Assembly: GCA_016722465.1 (NCBI GenBank) | Contig: JADKJC010000013.1 | Location: 1-64,000 of the forward strand | Source of the DNA: Chitinophagaceae bacterium | Lineage (GTDB): Bacteria > Bacteroidota > Bacteroidia > Chitinophagales > Chitinophagaceae | Direction: 5' to 3' | Length of the DNA: 64,000 nucleotides | Part shown: positions 53,329-63,210 of the stretch, piece after piece | Layout of the letters: each line of letters begins with the position of its first letter | Numbering within the stretch: position 1 is the first letter of the stretch | The notes under the pieces: model-generated | What the model saw: only the letters and a program-made list of their open reading frames with translations | The model's database searches: none | What the model was told of the DNA's origin: nothing | Translations under genes and position numbers: made by a program

Positions 53329-54461
53329 CTAATTTTTATCTGCTAAACTGTTCTTATTCTTTAAAACATCATTTTCAATTATCCGACTTACTAATTCAGG
53401 CTCTTCAAATAAAGGGCTATGTGCCGAATTGTTGAAGCTGTAAAACCCTTTTAATGGTGCATGAAGTTTGGCCAGATATGCTTTTGATAAATTAATGTTT
53501 ACTGTTAAATCATATTTACCGCTAAAGAAGTAAACTGGAATTTCAAGAGCAGGAACTTTAGAAGTAAAATCTGTTTCGAGCATTTCATTGATGAGCATAG
53601 TCTTAGGTAGAAATGAGAATTTCGATTTCCAGATATTTATTTTTTCTTTCAGCGTGTAAGCTTTACAAGTCCATACGGGAATGAAAATATCACGAAAAAC
53701 CGATCTCATTTTGTGCATGGTGCCTATTCCCAGTTCATGCATGCATTGGTCTCGAATAACCGATTTATAGAATGCAACAACGTTTGAACCAGCTTCTAAA
53801 ACAGGGTATTTTTTTAACGCAGTAACTTTTTTTTGATTTCCATCAGCCGCATATTGTTCCAGCATATATTTATAAGCAATTTTTTCAGATTCAGCCTGGT
53901 TGCTGATCTGCCCCATGCCTATGTATGCATAAAATAATGCAGGTTCTCCTGACGCTGCAAGAAGGGCTACCGGTGTTCCTCCTGAATGAGCCATTAAATA
54001 AATCTTTTCCTTATCGAACCGTTTTCGTAAGTAGTTTGTAACATCAATAGCATCTGATGCAAGTTGGATTTAAAATTCATGCTTTCCAATGGTACTTCGG
54101 AAGTATAAGAAAGCCCACCGCCACGCTGTTCCCAGTAACATACCGTAAAATAATCTTCCAGACCAGGCTTGAACTTGTCGATTAGAAAATAATTGGGGAA
54201 AGCAGGCCCGCCATGAACGTACAGAAGAACAGGATTTTTTATGTTTTTACTTCTGATAAACATTCCCTGTTGTACAGCTCCAATTTCTATGAATGTTTTT
54301 TCTGCAATACTTCCTGGTATTAGTGTATCAGTATCATCTAAATACTGTTCAATTTTACCAGGACTATATATCAGCAAAATGCAGGTTAGCACTAAAATAA
54401 ATCCCAAAACAATTGAAAATAGTATTACTAACATTCGTTTGAGTGGTTTTATTAAATTCAT
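53329..54461 (-). pseudogene. Alpha/beta hydrolase (S33-like), frameshifted
   Basis: The N-terminal piece (53994-54461) has a membrane anchor and the oxyanion-hole and strand motifs LLYVHGGPAFP and CYWEQRGGGLSY, typical of proline iminopeptidase-like S33 hydrolases. The frame then changes near 54055-54065. The second piece continues with DAIDVTNYLRKRF and the nucleophile elbow MAHSGGTPVALL near the frame overlap, ending at 53329. A catalytic histidine is probably in NNSAHSPLFEEPE. Repaired length is about 376 residues. One indel is enough, so sequence error is possible. Confidence 0.75.
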
Positions 54462-54484
54462 CTTTTTCCTTTCAGTGCTTCAAA

Positions 54485-55072
54485 TTAATTGCTTTTAGCA
54501 TAGGCATTCCCTAACGCTTCAACTTCCTTCAACCATTGCTTCCTCTGAGTTTCGTCAGATGATTTTATGGGGCTGTAGGAATTTATTTTAACAGGCTTAA
54601 CACCGCTAAATTCTAAAACACCAATTTTCATAGAGTTATGCCCGGGTCGACTGTTAATTAGCCAATAATACCATTTGGGTGAATCCATTGTTACAATTAA
54701 TTGTGCTGTTTTACCTTTTAAAAGCTTATCCCAAAAAGGGCCTTTTTTGTGGTACTTAAATGCAAAACCTGGAAGAAATACCCTGTCAATAAATCCCTTG
54801 AGTAAAGCAGGGTACGTACTCCACCAATTGGGGTAAACAAATACTAAATGATTTGCGTCCAGTATATCTTTTTGTGCTTGAATTAAATCGGGTTCCAGCT
54901 CTGATATTTTTCTGTAACCATAGGTTAAGATTGGATTGAACTTTAAATCAATTAAATTAATGATTTTACAATTTGCACCTGATTTTTCAGCTCCTTTTCT
55001 ATAGCTTCCTGCTAATGCAAAACAAAAACTTTCCTTGTCGGGGTGACCGTTGAAAATGAGTATTTTTTTCAT
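54485..55072 (-). CDS. NAD(P)H-dependent flavodoxin-fold oxidoreductase (quinone-reductase type)
   Basis: 195 residues from ATG at 55072 (MKKILIFNGHPDKESFCFAL), chosen over an upstream ATG because the Rossmann-like first strand then starts the protein. The flavin-binding and KefF/MdaB-like features are GHP, FVYPNWWSTYPALLKGFIDR and the GFAF-K-Y stretch. Such FMN/FAD enzymes reduce quinones with two electrons. It lies 8 bases downstream of the nitroreductase gene, so both redox enzymes are co-expressed. Confidence 0.85.
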   Translation of the reverse strand: MKKILIFNGHPDKESFCFALAGSYRKGAEKSGANCKIINLIDLKFNPILTYGYRKISELEPDLIQAQKDILDANHLVFVYPNWWSTYPALLKGFIDRVFLPGFAFKYHKKGPFWDKLLKGKTAQLIVTMDSPKWYYWLINSRPGHNSMKIGVLEFSGVKPVKINSYSPIKSSDETQRKQWLKEVEALGNAYAKSN

Positions 55073-55080
55073 AGTTGTTT

Positions 55081-56193
55081 TTATGTATGTACAAACCAAT
55101 CAACAGGTCGCCGTAGCGAAACAGGCAGAGGGTAATTTTTTACATAACCGGTGCGTAAAATAAATTGTACATTATCACTTATGCCGATTGATTGGTTCAG
55201 TACCCGGCTGGTAGTTGCTTCTTCAAGTACCTGCGTCATAGGATGAATAGCAATACCTTTATCCCTTACTTTTAAAAATAAACGCTGCATCTTCTTGCCT
55301 GTTTCCAATAGTGTTGCTATCGAATTATCTTTACTCGTAATCAACAACCAGCCTGCAGATTTGGAAACCTGCTGTACAACTTTTTCAATACTTTGTTCCC
55401 TGAAACTTTTCTTCATCACATCTTTTTTATCATAAAAATTTCGCAGGTACCAGGCAGGTATTCCTTCAACTTCCATACTTGCCAACGTAAGCCCGTCTAA
55501 ATGCTGTGCTGCATCTTTACGGGAAAACCTTATCCAGTTAGCCAATTCACTTTGTGCAGCATCCCTATACGATTGAATCCTGTTAGCTTCAATGGTTTGC
55601 TCATTCAGCCATAAATGTTCTTTTGCAGTATTGGGAAAAAAATGGAAATAATCAGGTTCACCATTTCTCATAAAATCGACGATTTCTTTTTTAAAGGGAT
55701 CGGCCAGGTAACCCGACCGCACTGTTCTGCGGTTTTTTATTTTTTGAGTATCATATTTTACAACCCTGGCGGCTTTGACAAGTTGCACTTCAATAATATT
55801 TTCATCCTGGTTAGTTGCGGCGATAACATTGAATTGGCAATTATATCCAAGGCTACCAGCTGCATACTCAAGGGTTTGAATAAAGGCGCCAATTGACAAT
55901 ATGGTTTCCCGTTGGTTTGGGTCAACCGCCGGGAGCCATTTGTTTTTATCAGTTCCAACAATCCAGTGAAATGGCTTAATGTATTTTACAAGCCATGGCT
56001 GTGTATTATGCCCGCTTGGTGCCAGTGATGCCAGGTAGAGTATTGTTCTTTCATCTGGCAGTAGGGGAAACTTTTCTGCCGGGGTTCCCTTGATATCAGC
56101 CCTGGTGAAATTGCTTTTATCTGTAGATATGTAATAGGCACCGCCTGCTGCTACAGCTATGCCTGCAATAGTTAAGAATTTTTTCCTGTTCAT
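55081..56193 (-). CDS. Acg-type nitroreductase-family FMN-binding protein
   Basis: 370 residues. The N-terminal MNRKKFLTIAGIAVAAGGAY is a signal or anchor peptide resembling a twin-arginine leader with RK. The nitroreductase features are ASLAPSGHNTQPW at about 52-64 (FMN-phosphate side) and RRTVRSGYL near 150. The length and two-half layout match the Acg family, which is proposed to store or sequester FMN rather than act as a typical nitroreductase. It is the first gene of the minus-strand operon that extends to 50896. Confidence 0.8.
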   Translation of the reverse strand: MNRKKFLTIAGIAVAAGGAYYISTDKSNFTRADIKGTPAEKFPLLPDERTILYLASLAPSGHNTQPWLVKYIKPFHWIVGTDKNKWLPAVDPNQRETILSIGAFIQTLEYAAGSLGYNCQFNVIAATNQDENIIEVQLVKAARVVKYDTQKIKNRRTVRSGYLADPFKKEIVDFMRNGEPDYFHFFPNTAKEHLWLNEQTIEANRIQSYRDAAQSELANWIRFSRKDAAQHLDGLTLASMEVEGIPAWYLRNFYDKKDVMKKSFREQSIEKVVQQVSKSAGWLLITSKDNSIATLLETGKKMQRLFLKVRDKGIAIHPMTQVLEEATTSRVLNQSIGISDNVQFILRTGYVKNYPLPVSLRRPVDWFVHT

Positions 56194-56489
56194 AAAATGC
56201 CCGGCAGGAATATTTTAAAGATTCAGCAGGTTCTGAGCTGTATTCGTGCCTGGTATATAGTGTGTATCAAATGGGTTTTACACCTTGCAAAGTGAACCGT
56301 AAATTTCCAGAGAATGTTACACAAATAGTTTAAAATGTTACATCATTCACATTTTATTTGCCTTGTAAGGTAGTAACACATAACAGGAGTTAATTTACAT
56401 TAATATCATAATGGACGGTGATATTAATCAGTGTGAAATGTAACCTTTACTTTTAATTTCATCAACTTAAACACAGTTCTCATTTTACC
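56194..56489. other. Divergent intergenic region
   Basis: A 296-base region between the start of the minus-strand redox operon and the start of the pyruvate-kinase-like gene. It must hold promoters for both directions. It is AT-rich; ATGTTACA-type words occur twice (around 56313 and 56335), but no clear -7/-33 pair was found. Confidence 0.4.
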
Positions 56490-57971
56490 ATGCAACCTGA
56501 TCCTCTAACGCAAATTGAACAGCAATTAACCGGGCTGGAAAATAAAATGTTGTCTGAATCTAAAAAAAGATTGCGGCAGCTCAAAAAGATACATCCATCC
56601 CAACTCCTTGCAGCACAGAATATGATCCATTATTTAACTTTCAGGAATGAGGATGTACGTGAACTGCAGGATGCACTTCATATACATGGCCTTTCTTCGC
56701 TGGCAAGTTCTGAGAGTCATATACACCGGCAGTTACAGTCTATACGGCAAAGGCTGGGCAGGCATTATACTTCAAAAGAACTGGATCCCTGCACCTATGA
56801 ATACAACCGGTTACAGATGGCTGAAAAAAGCAGGATCCTTTTTGGCGATAAAAGCGATGCTGTAACCCCATTTATAATGGTAACATTTGATGCTTCCTTT
56901 GCGGATAATTATGCTTTAATAAAAAACCTGCTTCAAAACGGTATGAATGTGGCAAGGATCAACTGTGCTCATGACGATGAAGCTACCTGGTCCAGGATGA
57001 TACAACACCTGAAAAGGGCCTGTCGCTACACCGGGCTCAAATGCAAGGTTTATATGGACCTCGCCGGTCCTAAAATCAGGACAACTTTAATTAATAAAGG
57101 AAAGGATAAAGGGAAAGTAAAAGTAACAGAAGGTGAACTGGTATGGCTGGCAGATGATGCAAAGGGTTTTAAAAATGAAGATGTAGTGATCAGCCCCAAT
57201 GAGCCTGGCATTATTGCCATGCTGAAGAAAGGAGAACGGGTTTATATTGACGACGGAATGATAAAGGGTTTTATTGAATCCATAAAAAAAGATGCGGCAG
57301 CCATGCGTATCATCCGTATATCATCCAGTAAACAACAGATCAAATCCGGTAAAGGCATCAACTTCCCTGATTCAGCAATTACTATTTCTCCACTCACTGA
57401 ATTTGACAGGTCATGCCTGCCATTTATCTGCGGTCATGCAGATATGGTAGGTTACTCTTTTGTTCGTAATCCTTCCGATCTTGAGGGGCTTCAGCATTCG
57501 TTAAAAATAATATCGCACCAACCTCCGCATATCATTGTGAAAATTGAAACACCCGAAGCCGTCATCAACCTTCCTGGTCTTTTACTCAGTGGAATGCAGG
57601 AAAAGGCTTTTGGCGTAATGATAGCCCGTGGAGACCTTGCTGTTGAAATAGGCTTTGAAAGAATGGGAGAAATACAGGAAGAAATTCTGTGGATATGTGA
57701 GTCAGCCCAGGTGCCTGTAGTATGGGCTACGCAGGTATTGGAAACACTCAATAAAACCGGCATCGCTACCCGTTCGGAAATTACCGATGCTTCACATGCT
57801 GCCATGGCCGAATGTGTCATGATCAATAAAGGAGATCATACCATTGAAGTGATTGAAACACTAAAAGATATTTTACATCGTACAGGGGGGCACCATATCA
57901 AAAAAAGATTTACGTTCAGGCCGTTGAGTATTGCTGAAAAATTTATCAGGGAGAAATATGAAAGCCGTTGA
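56490..57971 (+). CDS. Pyruvate-kinase-like protein with N-terminal extension
   Basis: 493 residues. Residues 1-125 are a helical, Gln-rich extension with no known role. Residues about 127-490 form a pyruvate kinase barrel: MVTFDASFADNYALIKNLLQ, GMNVARINCAHDD, YMDLAGPKIRT, IVKIETPEAV (catalytic lysine region), MIARGDLAVEIGF and VVWATQVLETL. The usual SGETA segment is replaced by INKGDH, and the C-terminal allosteric domain is absent. It probably keeps pyruvate kinase or related phosphotransfer chemistry, but catalytic competence is not certain. It may be a second pyruvate kinase beside a standard one. Confidence 0.85.
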   Translation: MQPDPLTQIEQQLTGLENKMLSESKKRLRQLKKIHPSQLLAAQNMIHYLTFRNEDVRELQDALHIHGLSSLASSESHIHRQLQSIRQRLGRHYTSKELDPCTYEYNRLQMAEKSRILFGDKSDAVTPFIMVTFDASFADNYALIKNLLQNGMNVARINCAHDDEATWSRMIQHLKRACRYTGLKCKVYMDLAGPKIRTTLINKGKDKGKVKVTEGELVWLADDAKGFKNEDVVISPNEPGIIAMLKKGERVYIDDGMIKGFIESIKKDAAAMRIIRISSSKQQIKSGKGINFPDSAITISPLTEFDRSCLPFICGHADMVGYSFVRNPSDLEGLQHSLKIISHQPPHIIVKIETPEAVINLPGLLLSGMQEKAFGVMIARGDLAVEIGFERMGEIQEEILWICESAQVPVVWATQVLETLNKTGIATRSEITDASHAAMAECVMINKGDHTIEVIETLKDILHRTGGHHIKKRFTFRPLSIAEKFIREKYESR

Positions 57972-58142
57972 TGCTGCCGGTTGCAATTTTTATAATCATA
58001 TCCCAGGCAGTTGTTCGGTAAAGACAAGCAACTTTCAACTTTGTTTTTTTTCTTCAATAGTATATTTTACATCAGCAGCGGTTATAAGCCACCGGTATTT
58101 TAATGCCATGCATGTGCAAAGCCCAGTTCTTTATACAGAGAT

Positions 58143-58448
58143 TTGCCAACCTGGAAGAAAGAGAATTTTGGGTTTAGTGAAATAAAAATCTTGCCTGTAA
58201 ATATTGGCTATTTAAAATTAGATGAGATGATGCATATGGATATAAAATTTAGTGGCGAAACAGGTATAGCAGCTATGAATTTCTTATCCAGTAATGTTGC
58301 CAGGTTAATTGCTCTTGGAGAATTTTGGCGTATCTAAATATGGCAACTATGGCAGCCAGTTATTTATTTAATGGAAAGCCAGTTCAACTTGCTGAATTGC
58401 ATTTAGAGAGAGGAAAGCCATATTATTCAAGAATGGACTTGTAGCATT
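58143..58448 (+). pseudogene. Remnant of an S41-family peptidase
   Basis: The frame reads ENFGFSEIKILPVNIGYLKL, then GETGIAAMNFLSSN, which matches the start of the S41 peptidase core. About 60 bases later a shifted frame gives SYLFNGKPVQLAELHLERG, also expected in that family. The catalytic serine part is absent. Several stops break it. The remaining sequence from 57972 to 58142 and from 58449 to 58560 shows nothing that I can support. Confidence 0.55.
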
Positions 58449-58562
58449 TACCGGGCATTTGAATTGGAGACCGCTCAACCATGGAACTGATCCTGAATGG
58501 AGCGTCGCCACTGAAGCCTTATCAGGGTTGAGTGGCTGGTGTGAAAAAAGAAACAAAAAGCG

Positions 58563-58592
58563 TTTGCTTTTAAACACATTCCCCTACCTTTG
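58563..58592 (+). promoter_or_regulatory. Putative promoter of the ribosomal protein operon
   Basis: TTTG at 58563-58566 and TACCTTTG at 58585-58592, with 18 bases between them, match the Bacteroidota -33 (TTTG) and -7 (TAnnTTTG) elements. The transcript would begin just after 58592 with an untranslated leader of about 80 bases before rplK. Confidence 0.65.
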
Positions 58593-58678
58593 CCGCCCCA
58601 AATAGTTCTTTAGGAATTTATTGTATTGGGAGTTGAGGCTACAATTGCCGAGACGCTATCACCAAAAAAATGTAACAC

Positions 58679-59122
58679 ATGGCAAAAGAGATCACTGGCT
58701 ATGTTAAACTCCAATGTAAAGGAGGACAAGCCAATCCAGCACCCCCAATCGGGCCTGCACTGGGTTCTAAGGGTATCAACATCATGGAGTTCTGTAAGCA
58801 ATTCAATGCCAGGACCCAGGATAAACAAGGGAAAGTGCTCCCCGTTTTAATCACTGTTTTTTCCGACAAGTCTTTTGAGTTTATCATTAAAACTCCCCCG
58901 GCTGCCGTTCAGTTAATGGATGCTGCTAAAATTAAAGGTGGCAGTAAAGAACCAAACCGTCAAAAAGTTGGTAAAGTTACCTGGGCACAGGTGGAAGAAA
59001 TAGCCAAAGACAAAATGCCTGACCTTAATGCATTTACCCTTAACAGTGCGATGAGCATGGTTGCCGGTACTGCAAGAAGTATGGGTTTAACTGTTGATGG
59101 TAAAGCTCCGTGGGAAAATTAA
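58679..59122 (+). CDS. rplK: 50S ribosomal protein L11
   Basis: 147 residues, standard length. Typical stretches are [19 protein letters not shown] and [10 protein letters not shown] near the N-terminus and the rRNA-binding C-terminal [17 protein letters not shown]11 binds the GTPase centre of 23S rRNA. It is the first gene of rplK-rplA-rplJ-rplL, 25 bases before rplA. The usual upstream secE and nusG genes are not present. Confidence 0.98.
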   Translation: MAKEITGYVKLQCKGGQANPAPPIGPALGSKGINIMEFCKQFNARTQDKQGKVLPVLITVFSDKSFEFIIKTPPAAVQLMDAAKIKGGSKEPNRQKVGKVTWAQVEEIAKDKMPDLNAFTLNSAMSMVAGTARSMGLTVDGKAPWEN

Positions 59123-59147
59123 TTATCAACCTCAAAAATTTTAGACA

Positions 59148-59837
59148 ATGATCACTAAAAAAAGAAAATTAGCAAACGCTAAGGTTGATGGTAACAAAGC
59201 TTACACTTTAAAAGAAGCTTCTTCCTTAGTAAAAGAAATAAACACTACCAAATTTGACAGTTCTGTTGATTTGCATATCAAATTAGGAGTAGATCCTAAA
59301 AAAGCTGACCAGGCGATCCGTGGTACTGTTTCATTGCCACACGGCACTGGTAAAACCAAAAAAGTATTGGTGCTTTGCACGCCTGATAAAGAAGAAGCTG
59401 CAAAAGGTGCTGGTGCTGATTATGTTGGCCTGGACGAATTTATTACAAAAATTGAAGGTGGCTGGACTGATGTTGATGTTATCATCGCTACTCCTTCAGT
59501 AATGCCTAAGATCGGTAAGCTGGGTAAAGTGTTAGGTCCACGTAACCTGATGCCAAATCCTAAAACCGGTACAGTTACCAACGATGTGGCTGCTGCTATC
59601 ACTGAAGTTAAGGGTGGTAAGATAGCTTTCAAAGTTGATAAAGTAGGTATCATTCATGCATCGATCGGCCGTGTAAGTTTCAGCGCTGAAAAAATTGCTG
59701 AGAACAGTCAGGAATTGATCAATGCACTGGTAAAATTAAAACCATCTTCTTCTAAAGGTACTTACCTGAAAGGAGTAAGTATGGCCAGCACCATGAGCCC
59801 GGGCATTTTGATTGACACAAAATCAGTTTCAAACTAA
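59148..59837 (+). CDS. rplA: 50S ribosomal protein L1
   Basis: 229 residues, standard. Conserved segments include [34 protein letters not shown] and NPKTGTV. L1 forms the mobile stalk at the tRNA exit site and often represses its own operon by binding the mRNA. It lies 25 bases after rplK and 46 bases before rplJ. Confidence 0.98.
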   Translation: MITKKRKLANAKVDGNKAYTLKEASSLVKEINTTKFDSSVDLHIKLGVDPKKADQAIRGTVSLPHGTGKTKKVLVLCTPDKEEAAKGAGADYVGLDEFITKIEGGWTDVDVIIATPSVMPKIGKLGKVLGPRNLMPNPKTGTVTNDVAAAITEVKGGKIAFKVDKVGIIHASIGRVSFSAEKIAENSQELINALVKLKPSSSKGTYLKGVSMASTMSPGILIDTKSVSN

Positions 59838-59883
59838 TCATGAATTGCCCTGGCTTTCAAGGCAGGGATAAAAAATATTTGTT

Positions 59884-60516
59884 ATGACAAAACAGGAAAA
59901 AAACGAGGTAATTGAAGTGCTTAAAGGCAAGTTCAGCCAGTACAGCAACTTTTACATTACTGATACAGAAAGCTTAACTGTAGCACAGGTAAGTGATTTA
60001 CGCAGGCACTGTTTCAACAAGCAGGTTGAAATGAAAGTGGCTAAAAATACCCTCATCCGCAAAGCGCTGGAAGGTATTGATGCAGAAAAATATACAGGTG
60101 TATACGATTCATTGCATAAAGTAACTGCTTTATTATTCAGCGATAACCCCAAAGAACCAGCGTTGATATTAGCAGGTTTCAGAAAGGCAAGCAAAGGTGA
60201 AAAACCTGAACTGAAAGCAGCATTCATCAATGGAGATGTATTTGTAGGCGACAACCAACTGGTTGCACTGACTAAGATCAAAACCAAGAATGAACTGATT
60301 GGCGAGATTATTGGATTGCTGAACTCTCCGATACAGCGTGTATTGGGTGCTTTGCAAAACAAAGATGCAGCTAAAGCAGCTGTTGCTGAAGTGCCAGCAC
60401 CAGTTGCAGAGGCAGCTCCGGCAGTAGAAGCAGCAGCACCAGTTGCTGAAACTCCTGCAGCAGAAGCACCGGCAGCACCGGAAGCTCCCGCAGCTGAAGC
60501 AACACCAGAAGCATAA
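59884..60516 (+). CDS. rplJ: 50S ribosomal protein L10
   Basis: 210 residues. The body (VAQVSDLRRHCFNKQVEMKV, AKNTLIRKAL) is normal. The last 44 residues are an Ala-Pro-Glu-rich tail of AEAPA-like repeats, longer than in Escherichia coli but common in Bacteroidota. L10 anchors L7/L12 dimers to the ribosome stalk. A short hairpin, CCCTG (59848-59852) with CAGGG (59863-59867), lies in the 46-base leader and could be part of L10-mediated control. Confidence 0.97.
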   Translation: MTKQEKNEVIEVLKGKFSQYSNFYITDTESLTVAQVSDLRRHCFNKQVEMKVAKNTLIRKALEGIDAEKYTGVYDSLHKVTALLFSDNPKEPALILAGFRKASKGEKPELKAAFINGDVFVGDNQLVALTKIKTKNELIGEIIGLLNSPIQRVLGALQNKDAAKAAVAEVPAPVAEAAPAVEAAAPVAETPAAEAPAAPEAPAAEATPEA

Positions 60517-60641
60517 GAATTGATTGTACCCTTTGGTAGAAATAACTATAACTGGCCGGATAAAAAAAGTAAAAGGCAGAAACAATTTTTTTAAAAACTC
60601 CGCCGGAGTGTAAACAATGAAGGCGGGAAAAATTAAACATT

Positions 60642-61012
60642 ATGGCAGACGTAAAAGTATTAGCTGAAAATTTAGTAAGCTTAACAGTAAAAGAAGTACA
60701 GGAATTAGCAGACTTCCTGAAATCAGAGTATGGCATTGAACCAGCTGCAGCTGCAGTTGTAGTAAGTGGCGGTGGCGGCGAAGCGCTGTTGTTGAAGAAA
60801 AAACATCTTTCAACGTAATTTTGAAAGCTGCTGGCGCTAACAAATTAGCAATTGTAAAGATCGTTAAAGAATTGACAGGCTTAGGTTTGAAAGAAGCTAA
60901 GGACTTAGTTGATGGCGCTCCAAAACCAGTTAAAGAAGGCGTTGACAAAGCAACAGCTGAAGAAATTAAAACTAAATTAACTGAAGCTGGTGCTGAGGTT
61001 GAAGTTGCTTAA
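60642..61012 (+). CDS. rplL: 50S ribosomal protein L7/L12, frameshifted as written
   Basis: The N-terminus [20 protein letters not shown] reads from ATG 60642. The C-terminal domain ([20 protein letters not shown] to GAEVEVA) reads in another frame up to 61012. The join lies in the Ala/Gly-rich hinge near 60775-60795, where GGGGEA should continue into VVEEKTSF. Loss of one or two bases in this GC-rich low-complexity part explains it. The protein is normally essential and single-copy, so a sequence error is far more likely than real loss. Repaired length is about 124 residues. Confidence 0.93.
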
Positions 61013-61039
61013 TTGCTGATTCAATAAATAACATTTAAG

Positions 61040-61064
61040 GCCGGAGAGTAATCTCCGGCTTTTC
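61040..61064 (+). terminator. Rho-independent terminator after rplL
   Basis: GCCGGAGA (61040-61047), a GTAA loop, and TCTCCGGC (61052-61059) form a perfect 8-bp stem followed by TTTTC. It ends the ribosomal operon 28 bases after rplL, so rpoB does not follow by read-through. Confidence 0.9.
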
Positions 61065-61147
61065 TGTTTCCGCTCGTCCAAAATTATTGTTGGTCTGATT
61101 ATTTTTATCAATATTTACAGCTTTTAAAATCATTTAAACATTACAGC

Positions 61148-63187
61148 ATGAGGATTCCAAATTTTATGATGTCTGTATTGTTGATTACAATGTTTGCCGC
61201 ATGTAACAACAATAAGAAAGAAGAGACTGCAACCAGAACTACCTTCTTTGACAAAACAGGAATAGATTCAACAGCCCGCCCACAGGATAACTTCTTTCAG
61301 TATGCAAACGGACAGTGGATGAAAAATACCACGATTCCATCAGATCAGAGTGGATGGGGAAGCTTTTATACTTTGTACGATGAAAATCAAAAACACCTAA
61401 AGGAAATACTGGAAACAGCTGCAGCAACTGGTGCTGCAAAAGGAAACCCTGAACAAAAATTAGGGGATTATTATACAAGCGGAATGGATACCCTTTCTAT
61501 TGAAAAATTAGGTGCGAAGCCTTTAAAACCTGTACTTGATAAAATTGAGGCCATTAAAGATTATAAAGAACTGATGGCTTATATAGCTGAGGCAAATGTT
61601 GCTGGTGACGACGATGGGTTGATTTCAGCTTATGTTGGTGCTGATGAAAAAAACAGTTCCGTTAATATTTTGAGCCTTTACCAGACAGGTTTGTCACTGC
61701 CTGAAAAAGACTATTATACCAAGAATGACAGCGCTACACAGGCGGCAAGGAATGCATTGTTGAAATATGCATCAACACTGTTTTCTTTAGCTGGGGCCGA
61801 TGCTGCTACAGCAGGAAAAAATGCCCATGCATTGCTGGCGCTGGAAACAGAATTGGCGAAATCAAACCGCAGCCCGGTTGAACAAAGAGACCCACAAAAA
61901 AATTATAATAAAGTAAGCATAATTGATCTGGATAAGCAATCTCCGAATATTAACTGGCCGCAGATATTTAATAAGATGAATGTAAAACTGGATAGTGTGA
62001 AGGTAGGTCAGCCTGAGTATTATGTTGCGTTAAGTAAATTACTACCTGTTCAGCCCATTGATGTATGGAAAATAAAAGTGAAGTTTGAATACATTGCCAA
62101 TCATGCATCGTTACTCAGCAAGCCATTTATTGATGCCGGTTTTGAGTACAATAAAACATTTAACGGAAAAAAAACAGACGATCAAAGGTGGAAAAAGATT
62201 GTCGGAAGGGTGAATGGAGGATTGGGTGAATTGCTTGGCCAGCTTTATGTAAAAAAGTATTTTACCGAAGCTGCCAAACACCGCATGGATGAATTGGTAA
62301 ACAACCTGCAGAAAGCCTTTGAGGAGCGGATAAAAAAATTAGACTGGATGAGCGACAGTACCAAGAAAAGAGCATTGGTGAAACTGAATACCTTTCTTAA
62401 AAAAATTGGCTACCCCTCTAAATGGAAAAACTTTGATGATGTAGTTATTGATAAGACTGATTTTTTTGCCAATGCTAAAAGCGTGCAACGCCATCAGCAG
62501 AAAGAACAGATCGGTAAAATTGGCAAGCCTGTTGACAGGACGGAATGGTTGATGAGCCCGCCAACAGTAAATGCATATTATAACCCTACCAATAATGAGA
62601 TTGTATTTCCGGCCGGGATACTGCAGTTCCCTTTCTTTGATGTAAATGCAGATGATGCCGTTAACTACGGTGCTATTGGTATGGTAATAGGCCATGAAAT
62701 GACACACGGATTTGATGACCAGGGCAGCCAATACGATGAAAAAGGGAATATGCAAAACTGGTGGGGTAGTGCTGATGCAGAAAAATTCAAATCAAAAACA
62801 GGTGGGGTGGTAAAGCAGTATAATGCGTTTACGGTGTTGGATTCTTTACATGTAAATGGGGAGTTGACATTGGGAGAAAACCTTGCTGATATTGGCGGAC
62901 TTGCAATTGCTTATGATGCTTTTAAAATGACCAGGCAAGGGCAGGGTAATGAAAAAATTGATGGGCTCACTCCTGATCAGCGTTTCTTCCTGGGCTATGC
63001 CCAGGTATGGCGTCTTAAAGACAGGGATGAAAGCATGAGGGTTCGTATTACAACCGATCCTCACTCTCCTGAAATGTACAGGGTAAATGGTCCGGCAATG
63101 AACTTTGATCCTTTTTACAAAGCATTTGATGTAAAAGAAGGAGATAAGATGTATCTGAAACCGGAAGACAGGGCTAAGATCTGGTAA
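61148..63187 (+). CDS. M13-family (neprilysin-like) zinc metallopeptidase lipoprotein
   Basis: 679 residues. The lipoprotein signal MRIPNFMMSVLLITMFAAC places the lipid anchor at Cys19. The zinc site is GHEMTHGFDDQG at about 515-526 (HEXXH), with the third ligand and helper in GENLADIGG near 576-584. NAYYNP and the C-terminal MYRVNGP, typical of M13 enzymes, are present. These enzymes cut peptides in the periplasm or at the cell surface. The gene stands alone, between two terminators. Confidence 0.96.
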   Translation: MRIPNFMMSVLLITMFAACNNNKKEETATRTTFFDKTGIDSTARPQDNFFQYANGQWMKNTTIPSDQSGWGSFYTLYDENQKHLKEILETAAATGAAKGNPEQKLGDYYTSGMDTLSIEKLGAKPLKPVLDKIEAIKDYKELMAYIAEANVAGDDDGLISAYVGADEKNSSVNILSLYQTGLSLPEKDYYTKNDSATQAARNALLKYASTLFSLAGADAATAGKNAHALLALETELAKSNRSPVEQRDPQKNYNKVSIIDLDKQSPNINWPQIFNKMNVKLDSVKVGQPEYYVALSKLLPVQPIDVWKIKVKFEYIANHASLLSKPFIDAGFEYNKTFNGKKTDDQRWKKIVGRVNGGLGELLGQLYVKKYFTEAAKHRMDELVNNLQKAFEERIKKLDWMSDSTKKRALVKLNTFLKKIGYPSKWKNFDDVVIDKTDFFANAKSVQRHQQKEQIGKIGKPVDRTEWLMSPPTVNAYYNPTNNEIVFPAGILQFPFFDVNADDAVNYGAIGMVIGHEMTHGFDDQGSQYDEKGNMQNWWGSADAEKFKSKTGGVVKQYNAFTVLDSLHVNGELTLGENLADIGGLAIAYDAFKMTRQGQGNEKIDGLTPDQRFFLGYAQVWRLKDRDESMRVRITTDPHSPEMYRVNGPAMNFDPFYKAFDVKEGDKMYLKPEDRAKIW

Positions 63188-63210
63188 CAAAATCATGTAT
63201 TCTGCAAATA

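Noticed and set aside
60169..60736. Overlapping Cys- and Leu-rich minus-strand frames opposite rplJ and rplL
   Set aside because: They are shadows of the Ala/Glu-rich tail and hinge codons of the ribosomal proteins.
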